From the NCBI GenBank assembly GCA_029265905.1, contig JAJUGR010000004.1, positions 95,955-159,954 on the forward strand: 64,000 nucleotides of DNA, given 5' to 3'. Every line of letters starts with the position of its first letter. Position 1 is the first letter of the stretch. The translations under genes and the position numbers were made by a program. Below, one piece after another: positions 28,374 through 38,174 of this stretch. A model generated the notes under the pieces. The model was not told the origin of the DNA. It worked only from the letters and a program-made list of their open reading frames with translations, and ran no database searches. The stretch is from Sporomusaceae bacterium. Lineage in GTDB: Bacteria > Bacillota > Negativicutes > Acidaminococcales > JAJUGR01.

Positions 28374-29627
28374 TTAAAACAGCAGCCACGCCATGCCGAC
28401 AATCATCGCCCCCACCATCGGCAGGCAGTTGCGCCTGGCGATTTCCATCGGATTGACGCCGGCAATCCCGGCAACGATAATGGTCGCGCCGGCAATCGGG
28501 GACATCGTCCGCCCCAGCGTGCCGCCCAGCGTTGCCATGCTGCCCATTTGCACCGCCGACAAGCCGAATTCTTCCGCATGCGGCGTAATCGCTTGATTGA
28601 AGGCAAAGGTGGCCGCATCGCCCGAACCGACGACCAGTCCCAGAACAAACGGCCCGACCGCCGCACAAAGTTTGACGATCGACGGATTGCTCAGCATCGC
28701 CGTGGTAAAAGCCTTGACCAGCCCCAGCGCCGTCATGCCGGAAACAAACACCCCGGCGGCAATGATGATGCCAAGTATTTCTCCGTACGCTTTCCCCATG
28801 CCGTCGAAAAAAGCATTGCTCAAGGTGGCGGGGTTTTTCCGCGTCACCAGCAGCGCGGCAATGGCGCCGATGACCATGGCTTGAGGAACATCCATTTTGA
28901 AGGCCGGGACAACCTTGGTGGCGCCCAGGATCAAGATCACGATCGGGAAGACCGGCATCAGAGCGTATAAAAAATTCACCTTAAAGGCTTCCTCGACTTT
29001 CAAGCCTTCGATTTCATATCCTTTATGCTCTTTTTTGTAATAGGCGATAAGCGTGATCAACAGGGTCGCGGCAATCAGCGAGGCAATATTGGCCTTATAA
29101 TGAAAGCCGATTACATCCATGACGCCGACGCCGGCGATCTTCGCCACAAACGGGTTGTGCGCAAGGCCCGGATTCAGCATGCTGCCGTATGTACCGCACT
29201 TCACTGCCGCGGCCGCCATAGCCGGGTGCACCCCCGCCGACATCATCAGCGGCACAAAAATCGCCCCGGCAGCAGCAGCCGTGCCCGCCGCACTTGGCAG
29301 GGCGACGTTGATCGCGTAGGTGGCGAACACCACCCCGGGAATCAAAAACGGGCGGACTTGGGAAAGACCGTTTGCCATCAGGTTGATCAAGTGCTTGTCA
29401 CATTCCGTATATTTCATCACCATGGCAAACCCCATTACCGAGCAAACCGCCTGAATCAGGCCGCCATTCGTCATGTCTTTTGCAAATGCATTCAGCGCCG
29501 CCATCGGCGTGCCGGCCACACAGGCCATGCTAAGGCCGGACGCTAGCAGAACAAGTCTGGCGTCATACCGTTTGAGTAAAAAATAAATAGTAATAAGGAC
29601 CATAATCGTGCCAATTGCAAGCATCAT
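28374..29627 (-). CDS. dcuC: C4-dicarboxylate transporter DcuC family
   Basis: MTNGGLIQAVCSVMGFAMVMKYTECDKHL, ALPSAAGTAAAAGAIFVPLMM, GRTMSPIAGATIIVAGIAGVNP. Confidence 0.93.
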   Translation of the reverse strand: MMLAIGTIMVLITIYFLLKRYDARLVLLASGLSMACVAGTPMAALNAFAKDMTNGGLIQAVCSVMGFAMVMKYTECDKHLINLMANGLSQVRPFLIPGVVFATYAINVALPSAAGTAAAAGAIFVPLMMSAGVHPAMAAAAVKCGTYGSMLNPGLAHNPFVAKIAGVGVMDVIGFHYKANIASLIAATLLITLIAYYKKEHKGYEIEGLKVEEAFKVNFLYALMPVFPIVILILGATKVVPAFKMDVPQAMVIGAIAALLVTRKNPATLSNAFFDGMGKAYGEILGIIIAAGVFVSGMTALGLVKAFTTAMLSNPSIVKLCAAVGPFVLGLVVGSGDAATFAFNQAITPHAEEFGLSAVQMGSMATLGGTLGRTMSPIAGATIIVAGIAGVNPMEIARRNCLPMVGAMIVGMAWLLF

Positions 29628-29712
29628 AACGAAAACCCTCTCTTTGCTGAAAATTCATCGCGCCCTTCAGGCCGGCCCCCCCTTTGTTCACCCCGCCTCC
29701 CTTCTTGCCGCC

Positions 29713-29754
29713 TAAAAAAATAAAAAGAACCCATTTTCTTGCGAAAACAGGCTC
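29713..29754 (-). terminator. Short leader terminator upstream of dcuC
   Basis: Minus: GAGCCTGTTTTC-GCAA-GAAAATGGGTTC then TTTTTATTTTTTT, about 10 nt from predicted start site downstream of TGGTATAAT (29771-29776). Confidence 0.7.
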
Positions 29755-29918
29755 CTTTGCCGATGAATAGATTATACCATACTTTCAGGCAACAAGCCAG
29801 CCTGCTCGCCAGGCCGCCGCTTGACGGCCGCAAAAAACCGCCGCCGGTTGGACAAAAGTCCCTTGTCTTTGATATGATTGAAGTGTTAATGCCAGGCTTT
29901 TTTAGGATGTGATTCGAT

Positions 29919-31547
29919 ATGTATAGCCGCAAGATAAACATCGCTATCGTAAGCAAGAATACGGACCTGGAAAACCGCCTCGCTCGAGCAATTATTCCCG
30001 CCGAAGCCGACATCTCCTGTGTTACGCTTGCGTCGGCCGCGCAAATCAGCGGAACTTCGCCGGACATCCTCATCCTCGATTTTGCCGACGAAACTTTTGA
30101 CAGCGTTGCCAGGGTCGACGAATCGGTCCGCCTTGTGCTTTGCGCGGCCCCGGAGCAACTGCCGCCTGCCGCACTCAGCGATCAAGTGGAGGACATCTGG
30201 CTCAAGCCATTTAACGACACAATCATCACCTTCCAGTATCAAAAGTTGATTGACCGGCTGCTGCTTGTACGCAAGCACGAACTGAGCCAGCACTACCTTG
30301 ACACCCTGATCAACAGCGTTCCGGACCTCATCTGGTTCAAGCGCCTTGACGGCATACACCTGAAGGTTAACGACGCCTTTTGCCGAACCGTCAATAAAAC
30401 CAAACCGGACGTCGAGGGGCACGACCACTACCACATCTGGGACATTCCCAAGGAAGTGTATGAGAGCAGCGACTATGTCTGCCTGGACACCGACACGATC
30501 GTCCTTGCAACCCGCAAGCCGGGCGTATTTGATGAGACGGTCGCCGGCAAAGCAGGCATGCGCCAGCTGAAAACCTACAAATCACCGCTCTTTGATAGGC
30601 GCGGCGAGCTGATCGGCACGGTCGGCGTCGCTCAGGACGTCACGGAGCTGAAAAACACCGATGCCAAGCTGGAGCTCATTTTGCGCACGATGCCGTTCGC
30701 CGTCCTGGTCAAGGATTTAAACGAGTGCGTGATCAACGCGAATCAAAAATTCGAAGAGTTCTTCCAGGTGGACAAAGACGCTATCATTGGCAAGCGCTAC
30801 TGCCTCCAGTCAGCTACGGCCGACAGCGGCGCTACGCCGTCCAACCTGCTGCACTACAAGCACGACAAGGAAGTCCGGCTGCGGCACGACGGCGGCGAAT
30901 TGATCCTGGAAATTATCAAGGAGCCGATCCGCGATTTTTTCGATAACTTCGTCGGTATTTTGTACATCTTCCGCGACGTGACGGTTGAACGCAATTTTCA
31001 GGAGCAGCTCAAGGCCATCGCCTATACCGACCAGCTGACCGGCCTGTTTACCCGCCGCTACCTGTATGAATACATGAACAAATACATGACCGCCTCGACG
31101 GTCAACCTGCTATACATCGATCTGGACAACTTCAAACTGATCAACGATACCTTCGGGCACCATTTCGGCGATGAGATATTGAAGGAGACCGGCCTTCTCA
31201 TGCGGAAAATTTTCCCCAACGACATCTGCGTGCGCATGGGCGGCGATGAATTTCTCGTTGCCATCACCGGCAAAACCGGCGTTGCCTCGCTGAAGGAAAA
31301 AGCCGACACCTTGATCAAAACGCTCAAGGCGCGCTTCCCCCTCTTTCCTGAACCGCAACGCTTTTCCGTCAGCATCGGCATCGCCACCTTCGACGGCCAC
31401 GCCGGCATCCCGCTCGATGAGCTGCTGCGCAAGAGCGACCTGGCGCTCTACAAGGCGAAAAACAACGGCAAAAGTCAGTGCTTCGTTTATGCGCCTGCCG
31501 ACGACGGCGGCGCATCCGACCTGCGGCCGGGCAAGAATTTGCTGTAG
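29919..31547 (+). CDS. Receiver-like/PAS/GGDEF diguanylate cyclase
   Basis: MYSRKINIAIVSKNTDL..., two PAS-like regions, CVRMGGDEFLVAI. Confidence 0.92.
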   Translation: MYSRKINIAIVSKNTDLENRLARAIIPAEADISCVTLASAAQISGTSPDILILDFADETFDSVARVDESVRLVLCAAPEQLPPAALSDQVEDIWLKPFNDTIITFQYQKLIDRLLLVRKHELSQHYLDTLINSVPDLIWFKRLDGIHLKVNDAFCRTVNKTKPDVEGHDHYHIWDIPKEVYESSDYVCLDTDTIVLATRKPGVFDETVAGKAGMRQLKTYKSPLFDRRGELIGTVGVAQDVTELKNTDAKLELILRTMPFAVLVKDLNECVINANQKFEEFFQVDKDAIIGKRYCLQSATADSGATPSNLLHYKHDKEVRLRHDGGELILEIIKEPIRDFFDNFVGILYIFRDVTVERNFQEQLKAIAYTDQLTGLFTRRYLYEYMNKYMTASTVNLLYIDLDNFKLINDTFGHHFGDEILKETGLLMRKIFPNDICVRMGGDEFLVAITGKTGVASLKEKADTLIKTLKARFPLFPEPQRFSVSIGIATFDGHAGIPLDELLRKSDLALYKAKNNGKSQCFVYAPADDGGASDLRPGKNLL

Positions 31548-31647
31548 AGCGTGGCGTTTCGCCCGCGTCTTGTAGTATACTAAGCATAGCTTTTTGACGA
31601 CATGTTCACCGATGTTGTTAATTTTAAAAGAATGATGAGGGATTGAC

Positions 31648-33003
31648 ATGAGCATTAAATCACTTACCGCGTTGGAAGGACGCTACGGGGCTATTACCCA
31701 GCCGCTGGGCGACTATTTTTCGGAATGGGCGCTGATCAAATACCGCATTCACGTCGAAGTGGAATGGCTCATCGCCATGGCCGGCAATCCGGCATTTGCT
31801 GAAATCCGCGCTTTTACGCCGGAAGAAATCAGCTTTCTGCGCGGCCTGGTCACGAACTTTGATGAAGCGGCCGCGTTGCGGATCAAGGAAATCGAACGCA
31901 CGACCAATCATGACGTCAAGGCGATCGAGTATTTTCTCCGCGAGACCCTAGGCGCCATGTCCCTGTCCGACGTGCTGGAATTCATCCATTTCTCCTGCAC
32001 GTCAGAAGACATCAACAACCTCTCCTATGCGCTGATGCTCAAGCACGGCATCGAGGAAGTCTGGCTCCCGGCGGCGCAAACGCTGGTGCAAACGGTTACG
32101 GCAATGGCAGAGGCGGACAAAGACGTCCCCATGCTGGCCCACACCCATGGCCAATCGGCCTCGCCCACCACGGTAGGCAAGGAACTGGCCGTGTTTTCCT
32201 ACCGCTGGAACCGCCAGCTAAAGCAACTCCGCGCGCAAGAATACCTGGGCAAATTCAACGGCGCCGTCGGCAACTTCAATGCGCACAGCATCGCCTATCC
32301 GGAAGTGGACTGGGAAGCCGTTTCCCGTTCGTTCGTTGAAGGCCTGGGCTTGACGTACAACCCGCTGACAACCCAGATCGAATCGCATGACTATGTCGCG
32401 GAAACCTTCCACGCCCTGGTGCGGTTCAACAACATCCTGCTCGACTTCGACCGCGACATGTGGCTCTATATCGCGCTCGGCTACTTCAAGCAAAAAGCGG
32501 TTGCCGGCGAGGTCGGCTCGTCAACCATGCCGCACAAGGTCAATCCGATCGACTTTGAGAACTCGGAAGCCAACCTCGGCCTCAGCAACGCCGTGCTCGA
32601 CCATCTGGCCAACAAGCTGCCGATCTCGCGCCTGCAGCGCGACCTGAGCGACTCTTCGGCCCAGCGCAACATCGGCACCGGTATCGCCCACTCGTTTTTG
32701 GCGATCACCTATACCTTGAAGGGTCTGAAGAAAACGGTCGTCAATGAAGAGGCGCTGGCCGGCGACCTGAACCACGCCTGGGAAGTCTTGTCCGAAGCGG
32801 TGCAGACCGTCATGCGCAAGCACGGCCATGCCAACTCCTACGACAAGCTCAAAGCCATCACCCGCGGCAAAGGCATCAGCGAAGAGGACATCAAAACCTT
32901 TATCGGGAGCGTTGAACTGCCGGCCGCCGACAAAGAGCGCCTGCTGGCGCTCACACCCGCACAATACGTCGGCATCGCCGCCACGTTGGTAAAACACGTA
33001 TAA
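31648..33003 (+). CDS. purB: Adenylosuccinate lyase
   Basis: MSIKSLTALEGRYG..., GSSTMPHKVNPIDFENSEANLG, HTHGQSASPTTVGKE. Confidence 0.97.
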   Translation: MSIKSLTALEGRYGAITQPLGDYFSEWALIKYRIHVEVEWLIAMAGNPAFAEIRAFTPEEISFLRGLVTNFDEAAALRIKEIERTTNHDVKAIEYFLRETLGAMSLSDVLEFIHFSCTSEDINNLSYALMLKHGIEEVWLPAAQTLVQTVTAMAEADKDVPMLAHTHGQSASPTTVGKELAVFSYRWNRQLKQLRAQEYLGKFNGAVGNFNAHSIAYPEVDWEAVSRSFVEGLGLTYNPLTTQIESHDYVAETFHALVRFNNILLDFDRDMWLYIALGYFKQKAVAGEVGSSTMPHKVNPIDFENSEANLGLSNAVLDHLANKLPISRLQRDLSDSSAQRNIGTGIAHSFLAITYTLKGLKKTVVNEEALAGDLNHAWEVLSEAVQTVMRKHGHANSYDKLKAITRGKGISEEDIKTFIGSVELPAADKERLLALTPAQYVGIAATLVKHV

Positions 33004-33018
33004 ACAAATCCAAGCGAC

Positions 33019-33048
33019 AAAAAACCGGCCTTTACGGCCGGTTTTTTG
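33019..33048 (+). terminator. Terminator after purB
   Basis: aaaaaccggcctttacggccggttttttgt. Confidence 0.88.
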
Positions 33049-33130
33049 TTGGGGCGAACGGGCGTCTCGCCCATTACGCGCCCCCTCGGAACATGGCTAT
33101 TCATCCGATCTGCTACTACATGCAAACTGC

Positions 33131-33163
33131 AAAAGAACCCCACCCGCAGATTAGCGGTGAGGT
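33131..33163 (-). terminator. Terminator downstream of ECF S-component gene
   Basis: Minus: ACCTCACCGCTAATCTGCGGGTGGGGTTCTTTT. Confidence 0.65.
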
Positions 33164-33177
33164 CCTATCTCAAGAGT

Positions 33178-33711
33178 TTAGCGGCGGCTTCCCGCCCAGG
33201 AGAAACCGGCAACATGCTTTTTCAGTTTCGGCACGACCGGCAGCACAATCGCCGACGCCACGCCGATTTGAACGAGATTGCCCGGGATTGACGCCATCGG
33301 CGCCAGCCAGTTGCCGTAGATGATCCCTTCGGCGGCGTAGTACCCGACGACTTTGATGACGCAAGCCGCCGCCAAAGCCAGGGCGTAGGCCATGAAAGAC
33401 TGGCGCTTTTCACAAATCGCGCCGACCGTGTAGCCGATGAGCCCGACGATGAGGAGCGTAAAGGGCGCCCATAGGAACCAGCCGCCCACCACATCAAACA
33501 GGGCCATGCCAAGCCCGCCCGCCACAGCGCCCAACCAGCGCCCGTAGAGCATGGCGATAAAAAATAGCGGTACGTTGCCCAAATGAATCAGTCCGCCGTT
33601 GGCGACGATCGGAAGACGAACGTTGACGAAGACCGTGCAGGTAAACACGAGGGCAATCGCTAAGCCTGCGTAGGCTAATTGCTTTGTTTGGCTCAAAGAG
33701 CGCTGTTCCAT
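33178..33711 (-). CDS. ECF transporter S component (vitamin B6/thiamin precursor-type by context)
   Basis: Six-TM small membrane protein MEQRSLSQTKQLAYAGLAIALVFTCTVFVNVRLPIVANGGLIHLGNVPLF. Confidence 0.85.
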   Translation of the reverse strand: MEQRSLSQTKQLAYAGLAIALVFTCTVFVNVRLPIVANGGLIHLGNVPLFFIAMLYGRWLGAVAGGLGMALFDVVGGWFLWAPFTLLIVGLIGYTVGAICEKRQSFMAYALALAAACVIKVVGYYAAEGIIYGNWLAPMASIPGNLVQIGVASAIVLPVVPKLKKHVAGFSWAGSRR

Positions 33712-33759
33712 GCATTTTTCCACCTTTTTATGTTTTAGGATTAATCCGCCCCCGTTTGC

Positions 33760-34569
33760 CTAGATGCTGGCAAGACGATGGGCAGCGTGATACGTCGGCC
33801 CCACGTATTCATTGATCGGGAACCCGTGCGCAATGGCCTGCGTGACAAATTTTTTCGCTTGGGCGACGGCGGCCGGCACCGGCAAGCCCTGGGCCAAGCC
33901 GGACGTTATCGCCGCGGCATAGGTGCAGCCGGCGCCATGCGTGTACTCCGTATTGATTTTCGGCGTCTCAAAAACGGTGAAGTCCTTGCCGTCATACAAG
34001 ATGTCAACCGCGTTATCTGTTCCAAGCTTCGCGCCGCCCTTGATCAGGACGTACTGGGAACCAAGGGAATGAATCTTAGCCGCCGCCTCTTTCATCGCCT
34101 CGACCGACTGAATGCGGATGCCGCTCAACTGGCTGGCTTCAAACACGTTCGGGGTAATAACCGTGGCCCGCGGGGCAAGGAGCTCGCTTATGGCGATGGC
34201 CGACTCCGGATGCAGCACTTCATCGGTTCCCTTGCAGATCATCACCGGGTCGATGACGACGTTTTTCACCTTGTATTCGTCAAGCTTCCGGGCGACCAGG
34301 GAAATAATTTCAACGGTGCCCAGCATGCCGGTCTTCATCGCGTCTACGCCAATCCCACCGAGCACGGTGTTGATTTGCGCCTCCAGCGCCTCGAGCGACA
34401 GAGGGTACACGTCGTGCGCCCAATTGTTGGACGGGTTTTGGGCAACGAGCACGGTGATAGCCGTCATGCCGTATACGCCAAACTCCTGAAAAGTCTTGAT
34501 GTCAGCCTGCAAGCCAGCCCCGCCGCTGGTATCAGATCCGGCGATGGTAAGCGCTTTCGATACTTTCAT
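33760..34569 (-). CDS. Pyridoxal kinase / hydroxymethylpyrimidine kinase family
   Basis: MKVSKALTIAGSDTSGGAGLQADIKTFQEFGVYGMTAITVLVAQN...GAGCTYAAAITSGLAQG. Confidence 0.94.
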   Translation of the reverse strand: MKVSKALTIAGSDTSGGAGLQADIKTFQEFGVYGMTAITVLVAQNPSNNWAHDVYPLSLEALEAQINTVLGGIGVDAMKTGMLGTVEIISLVARKLDEYKVKNVVIDPVMICKGTDEVLHPESAIAISELLAPRATVITPNVFEASQLSGIRIQSVEAMKEAAAKIHSLGSQYVLIKGGAKLGTDNAVDILYDGKDFTVFETPKINTEYTHGAGCTYAAAITSGLAQGLPVPAAVAQAKKFVTQAIAHGFPINEYVGPTYHAAHRLASI

Positions 34570-34710
34570 GAAAAAATCACTCCTAATCAACCTCAATGGG
34601 TGCTTTTATTCGTATGTTTTGCGAAACATGGTTGTATTATAAGCCAGTTCTGGTATCATTGAAATATACAGAAACACATTTTTAAACAGGGACAGATTAG
34701 GAGCGCTGCT

Positions 34711-36102
34711 ATGTCAAACTTAATTCTGCTCGACCATGAAAGCAAGGAGCCGCTGTATCTGCAGCTCTACCGCCATTTCCGCACCGAAATAGAGCAAAAC
34801 CGGCTGAAGGAAGGTCATAAAATCCCTTCTATCCGACTGCTTGCCAACAGTTTGTCGGTCAGCAAGATTACGGTCGAAAAAGCTTACCAGCAGCTATTGA
34901 GCGAGGGGTATATCATCAATGGCAACCGGACGCGTTATGCCGTCAACAAGTTCGTCGAAAGCGCCTGGCCGGCGCCGGCGCCGCGCGTCACGATGCCGGC
35001 TAAAAGCGTTGCGGATGCCCCGCTCAAATACGATCTGGCCAGCGGCGAGATGGATAGGGACGGCTTCGACTTTGCCCTGTGGAAGCGTTATGTCAATAAA
35101 GCATTTGGCGACCACAACCGTCTGATGCGTTATGGCGAACTGCAAGGCGAGGCAGAGCTGCGCCGTCAGATTGTCGCTTATGTCCGCTCGCGAGGCGTGA
35201 ATTGCCACGCCGAGCAAGTCATCGTCGGCCCGGGCGTGCAAAGCCTGTTCAACATATTGGCCGGCATGCTGAAAAGCGAACATAACAGCATCGCCTTTGA
35301 AGAGCCAGGCTTTAAAATGGGCCGGCAGATTTGGGAAGACCGCGGATTTTGCATCATTCCGGTCCGGCTCAAGCGCGAAGGCATCGATACCGGCGAACTG
35401 GCCGAAAGTGAGGCGCGTCTTGTCTACGTGACGCCGTCCCATCAGTTTCCCACCGGCTACATTATGCCGATCGGCGAACGGCTCAGGCTGCTGAACTGGG
35501 CCAAACAGACGGGCGCCACTATTGTTGAAGATGATTACGACAGCGAATTTCGCTATTTCGGCCGCCCGCTGCCGGCGCTGAAAGGGCTTGATACCGAAGG
35601 GTCGGTCGTTTATGTGGGCTCTTTTTCAAAAGCCATGCCCCCTTCGATTCGGATCAGTTATATGGTCCTGCCGGACCGGTTGCTGGACTTGTACCAGAAC
35701 CGGGCCGCGCTGTACACGCAAGCGACCTCCACCATCGAGCAGTTGGCGCTGGCCCGCTACATGGCCGACGGCCATTTGGAGCGGCAAATCCGCCGCCTCA
35801 GAAAGCTCTACAACGAAAAGCACGCCCACTTTTTGGACTGCATTCGCACCATTTTGGGCCAGCGGGTTGACATCAACGAAACGGAATCCGGCCTCCACCT
35901 GGTCCTGACCGTCAAATCTCCGGCCACGCCAAAAGAGCTCTACAGCAGCGCCTTGGCCAAAGGGTGCCGCATCGCCCTTTTGCAGGATTACTACCTGGGC
36001 GAAGCGCCGGTTGCCCCGTCCCAGGTCATCTTGTACTTTTCCAAGATTCCCGCCGCCGATATGCCGGATGCCATCAGCCTGCTGAAAGAGGCCTGGTTTT
36101 AA
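34711..36102 (+). CDS. MocR/PdxR-type regulator (GntR HTH + aminotransferase-I-like domain)
   Basis: GntR HTH KIPSIRLLANSLSVSKITVEKAYQQLLSEGYI plus PLP-fold VYVTPSHQFPTGYIMP, VEDDYDSEFRY, YVGSFSKAMPPSIRISY. Confidence 0.95.
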   Translation: MSNLILLDHESKEPLYLQLYRHFRTEIEQNRLKEGHKIPSIRLLANSLSVSKITVEKAYQQLLSEGYIINGNRTRYAVNKFVESAWPAPAPRVTMPAKSVADAPLKYDLASGEMDRDGFDFALWKRYVNKAFGDHNRLMRYGELQGEAELRRQIVAYVRSRGVNCHAEQVIVGPGVQSLFNILAGMLKSEHNSIAFEEPGFKMGRQIWEDRGFCIIPVRLKREGIDTGELAESEARLVYVTPSHQFPTGYIMPIGERLRLLNWAKQTGATIVEDDYDSEFRYFGRPLPALKGLDTEGSVVYVGSFSKAMPPSIRISYMVLPDRLLDLYQNRAALYTQATSTIEQLALARYMADGHLERQIRRLRKLYNEKHAHFLDCIRTILGQRVDINETESGLHLVLTVKSPATPKELYSSALAKGCRIALLQDYYLGEAPVAPSQVILYFSKIPAADMPDAISLLKEAWF

Positions 36103-36145
36103 AAAAGCGCTCAAGCCTTGAAAAATCAAGGCTTGAGCGCTTTTT
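36101..36145. terminator. Bidirectional terminator between convergent genes
   Basis: aaaaaagcgctcaagccttgaaaaatcaaggcttgagcgcttttt. Confidence 0.92.
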
Positions 36146-36774
36146 CAACGCACAAAGTTGGTGAGTATTTTCGCTTCGCGTTCCGGCGCTTTAACGGTTT
36201 CTTGTCCGGCTTCAACCAGTTTCATCAGCCAGGCCATATTTTTGCCCAACACCCGCATGATCTGCTGGCCCTCTTCGTCGCCAACCACTTCACCCGGCTT
36301 CAAACCATGGATGACATTCCAATAATTCGTGGTCGGCATCAGCATTTCCGTGTAGTTGATATAGTTAACCAGCTGGTTGAAGGTCGCAATCCCGCCCGTG
36401 CGCCGGACAGAAACAACGGCCGCCCCTACTTTATGGCGCAAAAAGCCTAAATTGGCCACATAGAAGGCCCGGTCTAAAAACGATTTCATCGTGCCGCCGA
36501 TCGCCGCGTAATGGGTGGGCGAGCCTAACAAGATACCGTCCGCCGCCTTCATTTTTTGTATCCAGCCATTAACCTCGTCGTTGTCGTAAATGCATTTTTC
36601 ATTCCGGTTTTTCATGCAGGCGTTGCAGGCCATGCACCCCCGGATCACTTTGTTGCCCACCTGGATGATTTCGACTTCTATGCCGGCTTTCTCAAGCTCG
36701 TCGGCAACCAGCTTCAGCGCGTGATAGGTATTCCCTTCCGGGCGGGGACTGCCGTTGAACGCAACTACTTTCAT
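36145..36774 (-). CDS. NADPH-dependent FMN reductase/flavodoxin-like family protein
   Basis: MKVVAFNGSPRPEGNTYHAL, LLGSPTHYAAIGGTMKSFLDRAF; two CxxC motifs CMACNAC. Confidence 0.9.
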   Translation of the reverse strand: MKVVAFNGSPRPEGNTYHALKLVADELEKAGIEVEIIQVGNKVIRGCMACNACMKNRNEKCIYDNDEVNGWIQKMKAADGILLGSPTHYAAIGGTMKSFLDRAFYVANLGFLRHKVGAAVVSVRRTGGIATFNQLVNYINYTEMLMPTTNYWNVIHGLKPGEVVGDEEGQQIMRVLGKNMAWLMKLVEAGQETVKAPEREAKILTNFVR

Positions 36775-36880
36775 AACTATTGCCTCCTTAATCATGATTT
36801 CTATACATTTCGCTGCAAGCCGCGCGCCTCCTGCCAGCCACGGGCAACAATTGCTTTTCAACAGTGCGATGACCGCGGGA

Positions 36881-38170
36881 TTAGAAGCGGCGAACCAGTT
36901 CACCGGCGGCAAATAAAGCTAACCCGATGCAGCCGCCCACAAGCGAACCGTTGATTCTGATAAATTGGAGATCCGTTCCTACGCGCTCCTCAATCAGTTT
37001 ATTCAAGCCAGCATCAGTAAGCTTTTCCATCGCCAACGTGACCACTGCCCCGATGATGGCATGCTCATGCTCGATCAGGTGGATGACAATCTGTTTCAGC
37101 GCTTGCTCCACCGACCGGCAGACTTCCTCATTGCGCTTAAAGGCCTCCCAATAACAGACGAATTGATCAATTATCCAGGCCGTAACCGCCTCATTCGCCC
37201 CTTTTGCCTGGCCAGTTGCCGGCGCCAAGACCTGCGCGGTCAGAATTTCCAGCAGTTCTTCTAAAGCGGCGCTGAAATGAGCCTCTCTTACCACGGCATT
37301 CTTCCACGCCTCAATCGCCGCACACGTCTTCGCGTCCTTGTCCAAGGCCTCAGCGACCTCAAGCAATTTTTGCTTCACCCAACCGCGCAAGGGATGGTTT
37401 TTATCCCCTTCAATCTCCTTCATAAAACGAACGGCTTGCGCATGCAGCTCCGCGCCAAGTTCTTCCGGATCGATTTGGCCCATTTGTTCGCCCAGCCATT
37501 TTAGGCCGCGCAGCAATATATGGTTTGCTGCTTTTTCTTCCTGGTAACTCTGGACACAGTAGTCGATGATGCGCCTTCTGGTTGAAGCCTGCTGCAGCAG
37601 TTCCAGCAACGCGGCGGCAGAAGCATCCACTATTTTTTGATGCTGCCCCTGCTCGACCAGCGTTTTTGCTTGCTGCTGGATAAAGGGCGTCAAGTTAAAG
37701 CGCACGATCTCTGCCTTTAACAAACGTTCCACGCCTGCGGCAGCGCGCTTAGGATCAAGCTTCGCAAAAAACTGATTGATTGCTTTTCTTAATAAAGCCA
37801 ACAGCACATACTTGCCCTTGCCATTTTCCACCCATGCGATCAGGTGCGCCAGCAACGGCAGCCGTTCAACGCTGGCCAGCAGCTTATCCTTGTTAAAAAA
37901 GTCATTCTGCACCAGCAGCGTTGTCGCGCCAATGAGCTTAGCGCGGTTGCGGGGGATCAGTTCCGTATGATAAGGAAACCCAAGCGGTTTTCGAAACAAG
38001 GCCGTCACGGCAAACCAGTCCGCAAAGCCGCCCACCACCGCCGCTTCCAGGACCGAAAAGGCCATCCTCACCGCCAAACTGTCTTTGCAATTGATTTTCA
38101 CCAGCAAGGAGGCGCCAAAAGCCAAGCATACGCCAGCCAAGACTTTGTCGGCCAGGTTCAGTGATTTCAT
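36881..38170 (-). CDS. DUF445 family membrane protein (copy A)
   Basis: GGFADWFAVTALFRKPLGFPYHTELIPRNRAKL; paralogue adjacent. Confidence 0.9.
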   Translation of the reverse strand: MKSLNLADKVLAGVCLAFGASLLVKINCKDSLAVRMAFSVLEAAVVGGFADWFAVTALFRKPLGFPYHTELIPRNRAKLIGATTLLVQNDFFNKDKLLASVERLPLLAHLIAWVENGKGKYVLLALLRKAINQFFAKLDPKRAAAGVERLLKAEIVRFNLTPFIQQQAKTLVEQGQHQKIVDASAAALLELLQQASTRRRIIDYCVQSYQEEKAANHILLRGLKWLGEQMGQIDPEELGAELHAQAVRFMKEIEGDKNHPLRGWVKQKLLEVAEALDKDAKTCAAIEAWKNAVVREAHFSAALEELLEILTAQVLAPATGQAKGANEAVTAWIIDQFVCYWEAFKRNEEVCRSVEQALKQIVIHLIEHEHAIIGAVVTLAMEKLTDAGLNKLIEERVGTDLQFIRINGSLVGGCIGLALFAAGELVRRF

Positions 38171-38174
38171 CGCT

